This document shows positions 36,680 to 47,810 of a stretch of DNA of 64,000 bases, one piece after another; the stretch's first letter is position 1; every line of letters begins with the position of its first letter. Below the pieces are notes generated by a model. The model saw nothing but the letters and a program-made list of their open reading frames with translations. It was not told the DNA's origin and searched no databases. The position numbers and the translations under genes are program-made. Location of the stretch: positions 248,001 to 312,000 of the forward strand of contig NZ_LGLW01000003.1 in NCBI RefSeq assembly GCF_013620795.1, read 5' to 3'. The stretch comes from Pseudomonas sp. Q2-TVG4-2. GTDB taxonomy: Bacteria; Pseudomonadota; Gammaproteobacteria; Pseudomonadales; Pseudomonadaceae.

Positions 36680-37342
36680 TTATTTGTTCGTGAGCTCCAG
36701 TACTCGATCGACCAGCTTGTAAATACCCGATGCCGTTTCGCTGATTGATTGCGCGAGCATGTACGCGGGGGTCGTGACCAGTTTGTGTCGCGGATCCTCG
36801 ACGATATCGGTGACTTCGCAAGGCTGATGCTCAACGCCCATTTCCCTCGACGCGGCCGCGGCAGGATCATCGTCGTGACCCAGCGTGCAGACCACGCCGG
36901 GTCCGAATATCTGCGCCGCCATGGTCGGGGCAATGCACATCATGCCGATCGGCTTGCCCGCCTTGGCGAACGCCTGCGCAACGGACAGCACATCTGGAAG
37001 GACCGTGCAGCCAGCGCCTTGATTGGCGAAGTCGGAGAGATTCTTTGCCGCACCGAATCCGCCGGGCATGATCAGCGCATCGAACTCCATGGCATTCGCC
37101 TCGCGCAGATCCTTGATCTCGCCTCGCGCCAGGCGTGCGGATTCGGTCAACACGTTGCGGCTCTCCGGCATTTCTTCGCCAGTCATGTGGTTAATCACGT
37201 GCATCTGCTCGATATTTGGCGCGAAGCATTGAACCGTGGCACCACGCTGATCCAGGCGCAGCAAAGTGATCACGCTTTCGTAGATTTCCGAGCCGTCGTA
37301 AACGCCACAGCCGGAAAGAATCACGGCGACTTTTCTGTTCAT
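36680..37342 (-). CDS. elbB: ElbB-type glyoxalase/isoprenoid biosynthesis protein (DJ-1/PfpI)
   Basis: 220 residues. N-terminus MNRKVAVILSGCGVYDGSEIYESV, the nucleophile region PIGMMCIAPTMA with the Cys in MMCIAP, and ALIMPGGFGAAKNL. ElbB family members are DJ-1/PfpI-like and show glyoxalase activity. The ATG at 37342 follows AGGAG by 9 bases; the longer frame to 37438 is not supported. It is followed by a strong terminator. Confidence 0.93.
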   Translation of the reverse strand: MNRKVAVILSGCGVYDGSEIYESVITLLRLDQRGATVQCFAPNIEQMHVINHMTGEEMPESRNVLTESARLARGEIKDLREANAMEFDALIMPGGFGAAKNLSDFANQGAGCTVLPDVLSVAQAFAKAGKPIGMMCIAPTMAAQIFGPGVVCTLGHDDDPAAAASREMGVEHQPCEVTDIVEDPRHKLVTTPAYMLAQSISETASGIYKLVDRVLELTNK

Positions 37343-38674
<1,332 letters not shown>

Positions 38675-38693
38675 GCCCTGCCGAGGCAGATCG

Positions 38694-40898
38694 ATGACCA
38701 ACCAGGGACTCAGCGAAAGCGAATTGCAGCGTGCAACCAGCGAGGCACAACCTGTCGAGGAGTTGGCTCCGCCAGCGCCTGAGGTGGAGAAGCTGGAGGA
38801 CGCCCCGGCGCCGGCACAGCCTGTGCCGAACCTGGACGACAACAGCCTGTATATCCATCGCGAGTTGTCGCAGCTGCAGTTCAACATCCGCGTGCTGGAG
38901 CAGGCGCTGGACGAGTCCTACCCGATGTTGGAGCGGCTGAAGTTTCTGCTGATCTTTTCCAGCAACCTCGATGAGTTCTTCGAAATTCGCGTCGCCGGGC
39001 TGAAAAAACAGGTCACCTTCGCCCGCGAACAGGCGGGTGCCGATGGCCTGCAGCCCCATCAGGCGCTGGCGCGGATTTCCGAGCTGGTCCACGAGCAGGT
39101 CAGCCGGCAATATTCGATCCTCAATGAAGTCCTGCTGCCCGAGTTGGCCAAGCATCAGGTGCGGTTCATTCGTCGCCGTCACTGGACGACCAAGATCAAG
39201 ACCTGGGTGCGTCGTTATTTTCGCGACGAGATCGCGCCGATCATCACCCCGATCGGTTTGGACCCGACCCATCCCTTCCCCTTGCTGGTGAACAAAAGCC
39301 TCAACTTCATCGTCGAGCTGGAAGGCATCGACGCCTTTGGACGCGACTCGGGGCTGGCGATCATTCCGGCGCCGCGGCTGCTGCCTCGGGTGATTCGCGT
39401 TCCCGAAGAGGTTGGCGGTGCTGGCGCCAACTACGTGTTTCTGTCATCCATGATCCATGCGCACGCGGACGACCTGTTCCACGGCATGAAGGTCAAGGGC
39501 TGTTACCAGTTCCGCCTGACACGCAACGCCGACCTGTCGGTGGATACCGAAGATGTCGAAGATCTGGCCCGGGCGCTTCGCGGCGAGCTGATCTCTCGGC
39601 GCTATGGCGATGCGGTGCGACTGGAGGTGGTCGATACCTGCCCGACGCACCTGGCCAATTTTCTGCTCAAGCAGTTCAGTCTGAGCGAAAGCGAACTCTA
39701 TCGGGTCAACGGTCCGGTCAACCTGACCCGACTGTTCGGTATCACCGGGCTGGATAGCCATCCGGAATTGCAATACACGCCGTTCACGCCGGCGATCCCC
39801 AAGCTCCTGCAGAACAGCGAGAACATTTTCACCGTTGTCGGTAAGCAGGACATCCTTCTGCTGCATCCCTACGAGTCGTTCACCCCCGTGGTCGACCTCC
39901 TGCGGGAGGCCGCCAAGGACCCCTGCGTGCTGGCGGTCAAACAGACACTGTATCGCTCCGGTGCCAATTCAGAGATTGTCGATGCGTTGGTGGAAGCGGC
40001 GCGTAACGGCAAGGAAGTCACGGCAGTCATCGAGCTGCGCGCGCGCTTCGATGAAGAATCCAACCTGCAGCTGGCCAGCCGGCTACAACAGGCCGGTGCG
40101 GTGGTGATCTACGGCGTAGTCGGCTACAAGACCCACGCCAAGATGATGCTGATCCTGCGCCGTGAAAACGGTGAGCTACGGCGCTACGCCCATCTGGGAA
40201 CAGGCAATTACCACGCCGGCAATGCCCGTCTGTACACCGACTACAGCCTACTGACATCGGACGATGCGCTTTGCGAGGACGTCTCCAAGCTGTTCAGCCA
40301 GCTGATCGGCATGGGCAAGACCATGCGCATGAAGAAGCTCTTGCATGCGCCGTTTACCCTCAAAAAAGCGTTGCTCGACATGATTGCCCAAGAGACCCAG
40401 CACGCCAGCGAAGGCAAACCGGCGCATATCATCCTCAAGGTCAATTCGTTGACCGATGCGAAGATGATCCGGGCCCTGTACAAGGCCAGTCAAACGGGGG
40501 TGCGGATCGATCTGATCGTGCGCGGCATGTGCTGCCTGCGGCCGGGCATCGTCGGCGTCTCGCATAATATCCAGGTGCGCTCGATCATTGGTCGTTTCCT
40601 CGAGCACAGCCGCGTTTTCTACTTCCTCAACGGTGGCGACGAAAAGCTCTACCTGTCCAGTGCAGATTGGATGGAGCGCAACCTGGACCGTCGTGTCGAG
40701 ACCTGTTTCCCCGTTGAAGGCAAGAAGTTGATCACGCGAGTGAAAAAAGAGTTGGAGGGCTTCCTGACCGATAACACCCAGAGCTGGGTGCTGCAGCCCG
40801 ATGGGAGTTATCTGCGCAACAGCCCAAGTGGCAACCAGAACCCACGTAACGTGCAGAACACGCTACTGGAGCGTCTCGGCAGTCCAACCGCGCGCTGA
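38694..40898 (+). CDS. ppk: Polyphosphate kinase 1
   Basis: 734 residues. Polymerises inorganic polyphosphate from ATP. The phospho-histidine region [20 protein letters not shown] and the second site [31 protein letters not shown] are present, along with an acidic, Pro/Ala-rich N-terminal extension of about 60 residues before [19 protein letters not shown]. The gene follows hemB by 20 bases and converges on ppx. It may be cotranscribed with hemB. Confidence 0.97.
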   Translation: MTNQGLSESELQRATSEAQPVEELAPPAPEVEKLEDAPAPAQPVPNLDDNSLYIHRELSQLQFNIRVLEQALDESYPMLERLKFLLIFSSNLDEFFEIRVAGLKKQVTFAREQAGADGLQPHQALARISELVHEQVSRQYSILNEVLLPELAKHQVRFIRRRHWTTKIKTWVRRYFRDEIAPIITPIGLDPTHPFPLLVNKSLNFIVELEGIDAFGRDSGLAIIPAPRLLPRVIRVPEEVGGAGANYVFLSSMIHAHADDLFHGMKVKGCYQFRLTRNADLSVDTEDVEDLARALRGELISRRYGDAVRLEVVDTCPTHLANFLLKQFSLSESELYRVNGPVNLTRLFGITGLDSHPELQYTPFTPAIPKLLQNSENIFTVVGKQDILLLHPYESFTPVVDLLREAAKDPCVLAVKQTLYRSGANSEIVDALVEAARNGKEVTAVIELRARFDEESNLQLASRLQQAGAVVIYGVVGYKTHAKMMLILRRENGELRRYAHLGTGNYHAGNARLYTDYSLLTSDDALCEDVSKLFSQLIGMGKTMRMKKLLHAPFTLKKALLDMIAQETQHASEGKPAHIILKVNSLTDAKMIRALYKASQTGVRIDLIVRGMCCLRPGIVGVSHNIQVRSIIGRFLEHSRVFYFLNGGDEKLYLSSADWMERNLDRRVETCFPVEGKKLITRVKKELEGFLTDNTQSWVLQPDGSYLRNSPSGNQNPRNVQNTLLERLGSPTAR

Positions 40899-40939
40899 TT
40901 AACCCCACTGGCAACTGGCTGGCGGCGCTGCATCGGAAC

Positions 40940-42442
40940 TCAGCGTACCGTCAGGCTGAAGTCGATCCGCTTCAGCCACTCCGCTTCCAGGGCGAAGTCG
41001 GCCTGAGTCAGCGGATTGTTTTCCAACCAGCCGTCGGGAAAGGCCACGTCGAGGCAATTGTCGCCGGCCTTGAGCGCGAATGCCGGCGCCTGTTGCGGTC
41101 CGCGAATATGGTGAAACAGGATGGCGAATCGCAGCAACACGCAGAGACGAGTGAGCTTCACGCCGTCTTCGCTCAGCTCTTCGAACTTCTGCCTGGGTAT
41201 GTTGCGACGATGTCCGCGCACGAGCAGCGCAAGCATCTGCTGATCCTGACGTGAGAATCCAGGAAGATCGGAGTGTTCGATCAGGTAAGCGCCGTGCTTG
41301 TGGTAGTGGTAATGCGCAATATCCAGACCCACTTCGTGGATCCGTGCAGCCCAACCCAGCAATTCGCGATGCCAATCCTCAAGCAGCTCCCAATCGGCTG
41401 ACACCTGATCGAAGGCTTCCAGTGCCTTGCTCTCGACCCGCGTCGCCTGTTCGGCGTCGACGTGATAACGCTCCATGAGAAAGCTCAGGGTGCGATCCCG
41501 GATATCTTCGTGATGATGACGGCCGATGAGGTCGTAGAGTACCCCTTCGCGCAGCGCGCCTTCGGAATGGGCCATGCTGGAAAGTTCCAGCGCATCGAAG
41601 ATCGCTTCGAGGATGGCAAGGCCTGCCGGAAAGATGCTGCGACGGTCTGGCTTGATGCCATCCATGTCGAGCTTGTCCACATCGCCCAGTTTGAACAGCT
41701 TGCGCTTGAGCCAGCCTAGCCCTTCGCTCGTGACCTGGCCATTGCTTAACCCAGCCCCTCTGGTCGCCAGGCCGATCGCGCGAATGGTGCCGGACGCGCC
41801 GACCGCATCCTGCCAGCCGAGCCGGCGCAGGCCGTGTTCGATGCTCATCAGTTCCAATCGCGCCGCTGTATAGGCCTGGGCATAGCGCGCGGGTGTGATC
41901 TTGCCGTCGCGGAAGAACCGCTGGGTGAAGCTCACGCAACCCATCTGCAGACTTTCGCGTAGCAGCGAATCAAAACCCTGACCGACGATGAACTCAGTGC
42001 TGCCTCCCCCGATGTCGACCACCAGCCGCTTGCCGGGCGCTGCAGGGAAAGTGTGCGACACCCCGAGATAGATCAGCCGCGCTTCCTCGCGACCGGAGAT
42101 CACCTCGACCTGATGATTGATGATCGCCTCGGCCTGACGAATGAACTGCGCGCGGTTGCGCGCTTCACGCAGGGCGTTGGTGCCCACCACCCGCACCGCT
42201 CCCTGAGGCAGATGATTGACCAGCTGTGCGAAACGCCGTAGGCAGTCGAGGCCGCGCTGCATGGCTTCGTCGTCGAGCATGCGGTTTTCGCCGATGCCGG
42301 CGGCCAGTTGGACCTTTTCGCCGAGCCGCTCGATGATGCGCATTTCGCCTTTGCTGGTGCGGGCCAGGACCATGTGGAAGCTGTTCGACCCGAGATCGAG
42401 GGCGGCGATCATCGGAGAGGGTTCGGCGGCTGGTGGGCGCAT
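40940..42442 (-). CDS. ppx: Exopolyphosphatase
   Basis: 500 residues. Ppx/GppA fold: N-terminal [17 protein letters not shown] with the phosphate-binding GSNS, then [11 protein letters not shown] and the C-terminal HD-like domain with [20 protein letters not shown]. Hydrolyses terminal phosphates of polyphosphate. The ATG at 42442 is preferred; the next Met is 10 codons on. It converges with ppk with 41 bases between their stops. Confidence 0.96.
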   Translation of the reverse strand: MRPPAAEPSPMIAALDLGSNSFHMVLARTSKGEMRIIERLGEKVQLAAGIGENRMLDDEAMQRGLDCLRRFAQLVNHLPQGAVRVVGTNALREARNRAQFIRQAEAIINHQVEVISGREEARLIYLGVSHTFPAAPGKRLVVDIGGGSTEFIVGQGFDSLLRESLQMGCVSFTQRFFRDGKITPARYAQAYTAARLELMSIEHGLRRLGWQDAVGASGTIRAIGLATRGAGLSNGQVTSEGLGWLKRKLFKLGDVDKLDMDGIKPDRRSIFPAGLAILEAIFDALELSSMAHSEGALREGVLYDLIGRHHHEDIRDRTLSFLMERYHVDAEQATRVESKALEAFDQVSADWELLEDWHRELLGWAARIHEVGLDIAHYHYHKHGAYLIEHSDLPGFSRQDQQMLALLVRGHRRNIPRQKFEELSEDGVKLTRLCVLLRFAILFHHIRGPQQAPAFALKAGDNCLDVAFPDGWLENNPLTQADFALEAEWLKRIDFSLTVR

Positions 42443-42611
42443 GGGGCAGTCTCTGTGCAAAACCCCGACATCCTGACATGATCATCGACATCCGCCAACG
42501 CGCAGTGCCCATACGGGCCGTCCGGTTATCGACCCGAACGCTGGCGGCCCGTCTCCATGCTGTGATTGATCAGGCGACAGGCTGCGGCTTTCGATCCGCC
42601 CCCAGCCGGGC

Positions 42612-42617
42612 TATGAT
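42612..42617 (+). promoter_or_regulatory. -10 element for trxA
   Basis: TATGAT lies 36 bases before the trxA ATG; a TTTCGA -35 at 17 bases is weak. GGAG precedes the ATG. Confidence 0.45.
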
Positions 42618-42652
42618 GGCGTCACTTTCGGTTTTGACCCTGGAGAAAATCC

Positions 42653-42979
42653 ATGAGCGAATACATCAATAATGTCAGCGACAGCAGCTTCGAGCAGGAC
42701 GTGCTCCAAGCTGACGGCCCCGTGCTGGTCGATTACTGGGCCGAGTGGTGCGGCCCCTGCAAGATGATCGCTCCGGTGCTTGACGAGATTGCCAAGGACT
42801 ATGAGGGCAAGCTCAAGGTCTGCAAGCTGAACATCGACGAGAACCAGGAAACCCCGCCAAAATATGGCGTTCGTGGCATTCCGACACTGATGTTGTTCAA
42901 GAACGGCAACGTCGAGGCCACCAAGGTGGGCGCTCTGTCGAAGTCGCAGTTGGCTGCATTCCTCGACAGCAACATCTGA
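42653..42979 (+). CDS. trxA: Thioredoxin 1
   Basis: 108 residues. Redox-active site WCGPCK with Cys33 and Cys36, the cis-proline in [13 protein letters not shown]. Reduces protein disulfides with thioredoxin reductase. TATGAT is a likely -10 at 42612-42617; the gene ends at a strong terminator shared with nothing else, then rho begins. Confidence 0.98.
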   Translation: MSEYINNVSDSSFEQDVLQADGPVLVDYWAEWCGPCKMIAPVLDEIAKDYEGKLKVCKLNIDENQETPPKYGVRGIPTLMLFKNGNVEATKVGALSKSQLAAFLDSNI

Positions 42980-42997
42980 GTTAAACACGCTGTTCTC

Positions 42998-43028
42998 AAA
43001 GCCCTCGCCATATGCGGGGGCTTTTTTT
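42998..43028 (+). terminator. Terminator of trxA
   Basis: AAAGCCCTCGC/GCGGGGGCTTT (one mismatch-tolerant pair) with a CATAT loop followed by a T run, about 20 bases after the stop. Confidence 0.9.
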
Positions 43029-43038
43029 AACGGTAGGG

Positions 43039-43067
43039 TGGACGCTTCGTCTGCACAGTGCTAAATT
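43039..43067 (+). promoter_or_regulatory. Promoter of rho
   Basis: TGGACG and TAAATT are 17 bases apart, and the -10 is preceded by an extended TGC. Transcription would start near 43075, giving a leader of about 136 bases. The leader contains a palindrome ACGAAC/GTTCGT (43138-43151). Rho is autoregulated by attenuation in other bacteria, so a long leader is expected. Confidence 0.5.
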
Positions 43068-43210
43068 CGGCCTCGCGACGTTTCTTCCGTCGCCCTCTGC
43101 ATGCCGTCGCCGACGCACTTCAGCCTCTAAAAGCACAACGAACCTGTTCGTCTCTTGCTGCGCGGCTTCCTCAAGCTAATCGCTTTCTTCATCCTTCCTG
43201 ATCTCTTTCT

Positions 43211-44470
43211 ATGAATCTGACCGAACTTAAGCAAAAGCCCATCACCGAACTGCTGGAAATGGCCGAACAGATGGGCATCGACAACATGGCCCGTTCGCGC
43301 AAGCAGGACGTGATTTTCTCCCTGCTGAAAAAGCACGCTAAAAGCGGTGAGGAAATCTCCGGTGATGGCGTGCTGGAGATTCTCCAGGATGGCTTCGGCT
43401 TCCTGCGCTCCGCGGATTCTTCCTATCTCGCCGGGCCTGACGACATTTATGTCTCGCCGAGCCAGATTCGCCGCTTCAACCTGCGTACCGGCGACACTAT
43501 TGTCGGCAAGATTCGCCCGCCGAAAGAAGGCGAGCGCTACTTCGCGCTGCTCAAGGTCGACACGATCAACTTCGATCGGCCGGAAAACGCAAAGAACAAA
43601 ATTCTGTTCGAGAACCTGACGCCGCTGTTCGCTAACAAGCGCCTGACGATGGAAGCCGGCAATGGCTCCACCGAAGACCTGACCGGCCGGGTGATCGACC
43701 TCTGCGCGCCGATCGGCAAGGGTCAGCGCGGTCTGATCGTCGCTCCGCCGAAAGCGGGCAAGACCATCATGCTGCAGAACATCGCCAGCAACATCACTCG
43801 CAACAACCCGGAATGCCACCTGATCGTCCTGCTGATCGACGAGCGCCCGGAAGAAGTGACCGAGATGCAGCGCACCGTGCGCGGCGAAGTGGTCGCCTCC
43901 ACCTTTGATGAGCCGCCGACCCGCCACGTGCAGGTTGCCGAGATGGTGATCGAGAAGGCCAAGCGGCTGGTCGAGCACAAGAAGGACGTGGTCATCCTGC
44001 TGGATTCCATTACCCGTCTGGCGCGTGCCTACAACACCGTGATCCCGAGCTCCGGCAAGGTGCTGACCGGAGGTGTCGACGCCCATGCCCTGGAGAAGCC
44101 CAAGCGTTTCTTCGGCGCGGCGCGCAACATCGAGGAGGGCGGCAGCCTGACCATTATCGCCACCGCGCTGGTTGAAACCGGCTCGAAAATGGACGAGGTA
44201 ATCTACGAGGAATTCAAAGGAACCGGTAACCTGGAGCTGCAGTTGGATCGCCGTATCGCCGAGAAGCGTGTGTTCCCAGCGATCAACATCAACCGTTCGG
44301 GCACCCGTCGCGAGGAGTTGTTGACCAGCGAGGAAGAGCTGCAGCGCATCTGGATTCTGCGCAAGCTGCTACACCCAATGGATGAAAGCGCTGCTATCGA
44401 GTTCCTGCTCGACAAGCTCAAGGACACCAAGACCAACGAAGAATTCTTCATGTCAATGAAGCGCAAGTAA
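43211..44470 (+). CDS. rho: Transcription termination factor Rho
   Basis: 419 residues. N-terminal RNA-binding fold ([35 protein letters not shown]), then the RecA-like ATPase with Walker A APPKAGKT, and the Q-loop/R-loop region [15 protein letters not shown]. The hexamer terminates non-translated transcripts. The ATG is preceded by a pyrimidine-rich leader with no strong Shine-Dalgarno, as is common for rho. A terminator follows. Confidence 0.98.
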   Translation: MNLTELKQKPITELLEMAEQMGIDNMARSRKQDVIFSLLKKHAKSGEEISGDGVLEILQDGFGFLRSADSSYLAGPDDIYVSPSQIRRFNLRTGDTIVGKIRPPKEGERYFALLKVDTINFDRPENAKNKILFENLTPLFANKRLTMEAGNGSTEDLTGRVIDLCAPIGKGQRGLIVAPPKAGKTIMLQNIASNITRNNPECHLIVLLIDERPEEVTEMQRTVRGEVVASTFDEPPTRHVQVAEMVIEKAKRLVEHKKDVVILLDSITRLARAYNTVIPSSGKVLTGGVDAHALEKPKRFFGAARNIEEGGSLTIIATALVETGSKMDEVIYEEFKGTGNLELQLDRRIAEKRVFPAININRSGTRREELLTSEEELQRIWILRKLLHPMDESAAIEFLLDKLKDTKTNEEFFMSMKRK

Positions 44471-44489
44471 ACGTCTGGTCATGCCACCG

Positions 44490-44515
44490 AGGCCGGGGAA
44501 ACCCGGCCTTTGTCT
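44490..44515 (+). terminator. Terminator of rho
   Basis: AGGCCGGG/CCCGGCCT with a GAAA loop followed by TTGTCTGTCT, 20 bases after the rho stop. The U-tract is imperfect. Confidence 0.8.
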
Positions 44516-44526
44516 GTCTGCAGGTT

Positions 44527-44554
44527 TTGAATCGGCCCGCGCCAAGGCTAAACT
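44527..44554 (+). promoter_or_regulatory. Promoter of ubiD
   Basis: TTGAAT and TAAACT are separated by 16 bases, 40 bases ahead of the ubiD ATG. Confidence 0.55.
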
Positions 44555-44593
44555 CGTCGCCCCGACACCTGCCGGCCCATGCGAGGCTCAAGC

Positions 44594-46060
44594 ATGCAGT
44601 ATCGCGATTTGCGCGACTTTATCAGCGGCCTGGAACAGCGCGGAGAACTCAAGCGCGTTTCGGCCGCTGTGTCCCCCGTTCTGGAAATGACCGAGATCTG
44701 CGATCGTACCCTGCGCAAGCAGGGGCCTGCGCTGCTCTTCGAGAACCCGACTGGCTTCGACATGCCGGTACTCGGCAACTTGTTTGGCACGCCAAAGCGT
44801 GTCGCGCTGGGAATGGGCGCCGAGGAAGTCTCTGAGTTGCGCGAGATCGGCAAGCTGCTGGCATTCCTCAAGGAGCCGGAACCGCCGAAGGGCCTGAAGG
44901 ACGCCTGGAACAAGCTGCCGATCTACAAGAAAGTCATCAGTATGGCGCCCAAGGTGCTCAAGGATGCGCCCTGTCAGGAGGTGGTCCTGGAAGGCGAGGA
45001 TGTCGACCTGTCGACACTGCCGGTTCAGACCTGTTGGCCAGGCGATGCCGGACCTCTGATCACCTGGGGGCTGACCGTCACCAAGGGGCCCAATAAAGAG
45101 CGACAGAATCTCGGTATCTATCGTCAGCAGGTGATCGGCCGCAACAAGGTGATCATGCGCTGGCTCAGCCACCGGGGCGGCGCGCTGGACTTTCGTGAAT
45201 GGTGCGAAAAGTTTCCCGACCGGCCCTATCCCGTAGCCGTGGCGCTTGGTGCCGATCCGGCTACCATTCTCGGTGCGGTCACTCCGGTACCGGATTCATT
45301 GTCCGAATATGCCTTTGCCGGTCTGTTGCGCGGTAGCCGTACCGAACTGGTTAAGTGCCGGGGTAGTGATCTGCAAGTACCGGCAGGCGCCGAGATCGTG
45401 CTTGAGGGCTACATTCAGCCCGGTGAGATGGCCGATGAAGGGCCGTACGGCGATCACACTGGTTACTACAACGAGGTCGATCGCTTCCCGGTGTTCACTG
45501 TCGAGCGCATCACCAAGCGCCGTGATGCGATCTATCACAGCACTTACACCGGCCGGCCGCCGGATGAACCGGCTATTTTGGGCGTGGCGCTCAATGAAGT
45601 TTTCGTGCCGATCCTGCAGAAGCAGTTTCCAGAAATCACCGATTTCTATCTGCCGCCGGAAGGCTGCTCCTACCGCATGGCGGTGGTTACGATGAAGAAA
45701 CAATACCCCGGCCATGCTAAGCGCGTGATGCTGGGTGTGTGGAGCTTCCTCAGGCAGTTCATGTATACGAAATTCGTCATCGTCACCGACGACGACATCA
45801 ATGCTCGGGACTGGAACGATGTTATCTGGGCGATCACCACGCGGATGGATCCTAAGCGCGATACCGTGCTGATCGAAAACACCCCCATCGATTATCTCGA
45901 TTTTGCCTCCCCGGTTTCCGGCCTGGGTAGCAAGATGGGGCTCGATGCCACGCACAAATGGCCGGGCGAGACCAGTCGGGAATGGGGTCGCGCGATCGTC
46001 CAGGACGAGGCGGTGAAGCGCCGGGTCGACGAACTCTGGGCCGAGCTGGGCATCGATTGA
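44594..46060 (+). CDS. ubiD: UbiD family 3-polyprenyl-4-hydroxybenzoate decarboxylase
   Basis: 488 residues. Decarboxylates 4-hydroxy-3-polyprenylbenzoate in ubiquinone synthesis using prenylated FMN made by UbiX. Characteristic segments are [19 protein letters not shown], the substrate/cofactor region [12 protein letters not shown] and [13 protein letters not shown]. The ATG at 44594 follows GAGG by 8 bases; the preceding in-frame ATG at 44579 is out of context. With ubiK at the start of the window this marks two ubiquinone-pathway genes here. Followed by a flavin reductase. Confidence 0.97.
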   Translation: MQYRDLRDFISGLEQRGELKRVSAAVSPVLEMTEICDRTLRKQGPALLFENPTGFDMPVLGNLFGTPKRVALGMGAEEVSELREIGKLLAFLKEPEPPKGLKDAWNKLPIYKKVISMAPKVLKDAPCQEVVLEGEDVDLSTLPVQTCWPGDAGPLITWGLTVTKGPNKERQNLGIYRQQVIGRNKVIMRWLSHRGGALDFREWCEKFPDRPYPVAVALGADPATILGAVTPVPDSLSEYAFAGLLRGSRTELVKCRGSDLQVPAGAEIVLEGYIQPGEMADEGPYGDHTGYYNEVDRFPVFTVERITKRRDAIYHSTYTGRPPDEPAILGVALNEVFVPILQKQFPEITDFYLPPEGCSYRMAVVTMKKQYPGHAKRVMLGVWSFLRQFMYTKFVIVTDDDINARDWNDVIWAITTRMDPKRDTVLIENTPIDYLDFASPVSGLGSKMGLDATHKWPGETSREWGRAIVQDEAVKRRVDELWAELGID

Positions 46061-46093
46061 TGACCGTAGCCGTTAATTCAGGTTTTTGAATAA

Positions 46094-47065
46094 ATGAAAG
46101 TTACGCTGCAACCCTCCGGCGCGGTGCTGGAAGTCCAACCTGGCGAGTTGATACTCGACGCCGCTCGGCGTCTGGGTTACGACTGCCCGCAGGCGTGCCG
46201 TAATGGCAACTGCCTTATCTGCGCCGCCCTGCTGGTCAACGGCCGGGTGCGCCAGCGCGGCGAAAGCCACGACCATGGTGAGGTCTTCGCCTGCCTGGCC
46301 GAGCCCGAGGAGGACTGCGTTCTGCTATGGGACGGCGTTCTCGCGCCTGGCGAGCTGCCGGTACGGACGTTCAGCTGCCAGTTGGTCAGTTGTGATGATG
46401 TGGGTGGCGACGTATTTCGCCTGTTGCTCCGTGCACCTGCCGGCAAGCCGCCGCGCTATCACGCCGGCCAATATCTGCTGCTGGAGCGGGAGGACGGTGA
46501 GTTCAGCGCGTTTTCTCTGGCATCCGCCCCCGGACGCGGCCGAGAGCTGGAGTTGCATGTGCTGGCGCGAGAGCCGTCGGCGATCGGTTTGCTCGATTAC
46601 ATCCGGCGCCAGGGCATGGCCAAGGTACAGATGCCGTTCGGCGACACGCACCTGGCCGAGCTGCCAGATGGTCCGTTGGTGCTGATCGCGGCGGGAACCG
46701 GCATGGCGCAAATGCATAGCCTGATCGAGCATTGCCGGGCCGAAGGCTTCGCCCATCCGGTGCACCTGTACTGGGGCGTGCGCCGGCCGGAAGATTTCTA
46801 TCAATTGCCGCATTGGAGCGAGTGGGCGCGCATGCCCAATCTATCGCTCCATCAGATCGTTAGCGATGTCTGTGGCTGGCAGGGACGTTGCGGCATGCTG
46901 CACGAGGCCGTTTGCGAGGATTTCACCGATCTCAAGCCGGTTCACGTCTATGCCAGCGGCTCTCCGGCGATGATCTACGGCACGCTGGACGCATTGGTCG
47001 AGGCGGGGATGGATGCGACGCAGATGCGTGCAGACGTGTTTGCGTATGCGCCACGGGAGCGCTAG
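46094..47065 (+). CDS. Ferredoxin-type NAD(P)H flavin reductase (CDP-6-deoxy-glucoseen reductase-like)
   Basis: 323 residues. N-terminal 2Fe-2S ferredoxin with the four-cysteine pattern CPQACRNGNCLIC plus the later cysteine in EEDCVLL, then an FAD domain (YHAGQYLLL) and a C-terminal NAD-binding domain (LIAAGTGMAQMHSL). Similar proteins are annotated as CDP-4-dehydro-6-deoxyglucose reductase. It is 33 bases after ubiD in PAO1-like order, so a supporting role in ubiquinone chemistry or general electron transfer is possible but inferred. A bidirectional hairpin follows. Confidence 0.9.
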   Translation: MKVTLQPSGAVLEVQPGELILDAARRLGYDCPQACRNGNCLICAALLVNGRVRQRGESHDHGEVFACLAEPEEDCVLLWDGVLAPGELPVRTFSCQLVSCDDVGGDVFRLLLRAPAGKPPRYHAGQYLLLEREDGEFSAFSLASAPGRGRELELHVLAREPSAIGLLDYIRRQGMAKVQMPFGDTHLAELPDGPLVLIAAGTGMAQMHSLIEHCRAEGFAHPVHLYWGVRRPEDFYQLPHWSEWARMPNLSLHQIVSDVCGWQGRCGMLHEAVCEDFTDLKPVHVYASGSPAMIYGTLDALVEAGMDATQMRADVFAYAPRER

Positions 47066-47096
47066 GGGCGTTAACCTGAGTGTAGTGGCCGTTACG

Positions 47097-47124
47097 ACGC
47101 AGGCGCCGTTTCGGCGTCCTGCGT
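47097..47124. terminator. Hairpin between convergent reductase and SPOR genes
   Basis: ACGCAGGCGCC/GGCG-T-CCTGCGT forms an 11-bp stem with a single bulged T and a GTTTC loop between two stop codons. No U-tract; it can protect or slow both transcripts. This interval is also where the gene order changes relative to PAO1. Confidence 0.5.
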
Positions 47125-47150
47125 GATGTTCAGTGAAGTGGTGCCTCTGC

Positions 47151-47810
47151 TTAGCGCGCCTGTCGTTGCTGGAGCAGCAGGTTGTTGAAGCCGCTTGCCG
47201 ACAGGGTCTTCTGCGCCTGGCCAAGCTGCTCGCGATTGGCGAAGGGGCCGACCAGCACCCGGTACCAGTCTTCGTCGCGCACGGTGACGTTCTCGACCCG
47301 CACATCCTGACCCAGCAGGATGATCTGTGCCCTGACTTTTTCCGCTTCCGGTTGCTTGCGGAACGAACCGGCCTGCAGGAAGAACTGGGTGACGGGGACC
47401 TTGGCTACCATCGGTGGGGGTGGCGGTACCTGGCCATTCAATGCGGCTTCGGCGCGCGCCGCATCGATCTTGGCGGCTTCTTCGGGCGTAACGGGCTTTG
47501 GCGGCTCCGGCTTCGGCTCTTCTGGCGGCAGGATCACTTCCGACTCAGGCAGTAGCGTGTAGAAGTCGTACTTCGGCTTCGCTGGGTGGCCCGTTGCCGG
47601 CGCGGAGCGCTTCGGCTGCTCCTTGGGCTTGGGCATGTCCTTGGCGCGCTTGATCTCGTCCCCACCGGGTTCGAGATTCATCAGGAACATGATGAAGCCG
47701 CCGATGACCAGGCCGCAAACCAGCCAGACCCAGCCGGGAACGGGCTTCTTGGCCGGCGCCTGGTAGCGGCTCGCGCCCCGCTTCGGGGCGGGTTTCTTCC
47801 TGGTTGCCAC
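47151..47810 (-). CDS. SPOR-domain protein (FtsN-like)
   Basis: 219 residues. A basic cytoplasmic N-terminus, one transmembrane helix (VPGWVWLVCGLVIGGFIMFLMNL), a Pro/Glu-rich linker, and a C-terminal SPOR domain (FFLQAGSFRKQPEAEKVRAQIILLGQD ... YRVLVGPFANREQLGQ) that binds denuded peptidoglycan at the septum. FtsN-like cell-division role is inferred. The start is a GTG at 47810 placed directly after the argS stop, with a GGAG inside argS. argS and this gene are in PAO1 order; hslVU normally adjoin this gene, but here a different gene cluster does. Confidence 0.9.
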   Translation of the reverse strand: MATRKKPAPKRGASRYQAPAKKPVPGWVWLVCGLVIGGFIMFLMNLEPGGDEIKRAKDMPKPKEQPKRSAPATGHPAKPKYDFYTLLPESEVILPPEEPKPEPPKPVTPEEAAKIDAARAEAALNGQVPPPPPMVAKVPVTQFFLQAGSFRKQPEAEKVRAQIILLGQDVRVENVTVRDEDWYRVLVGPFANREQLGQAQKTLSASGFNNLLLQQRQAR

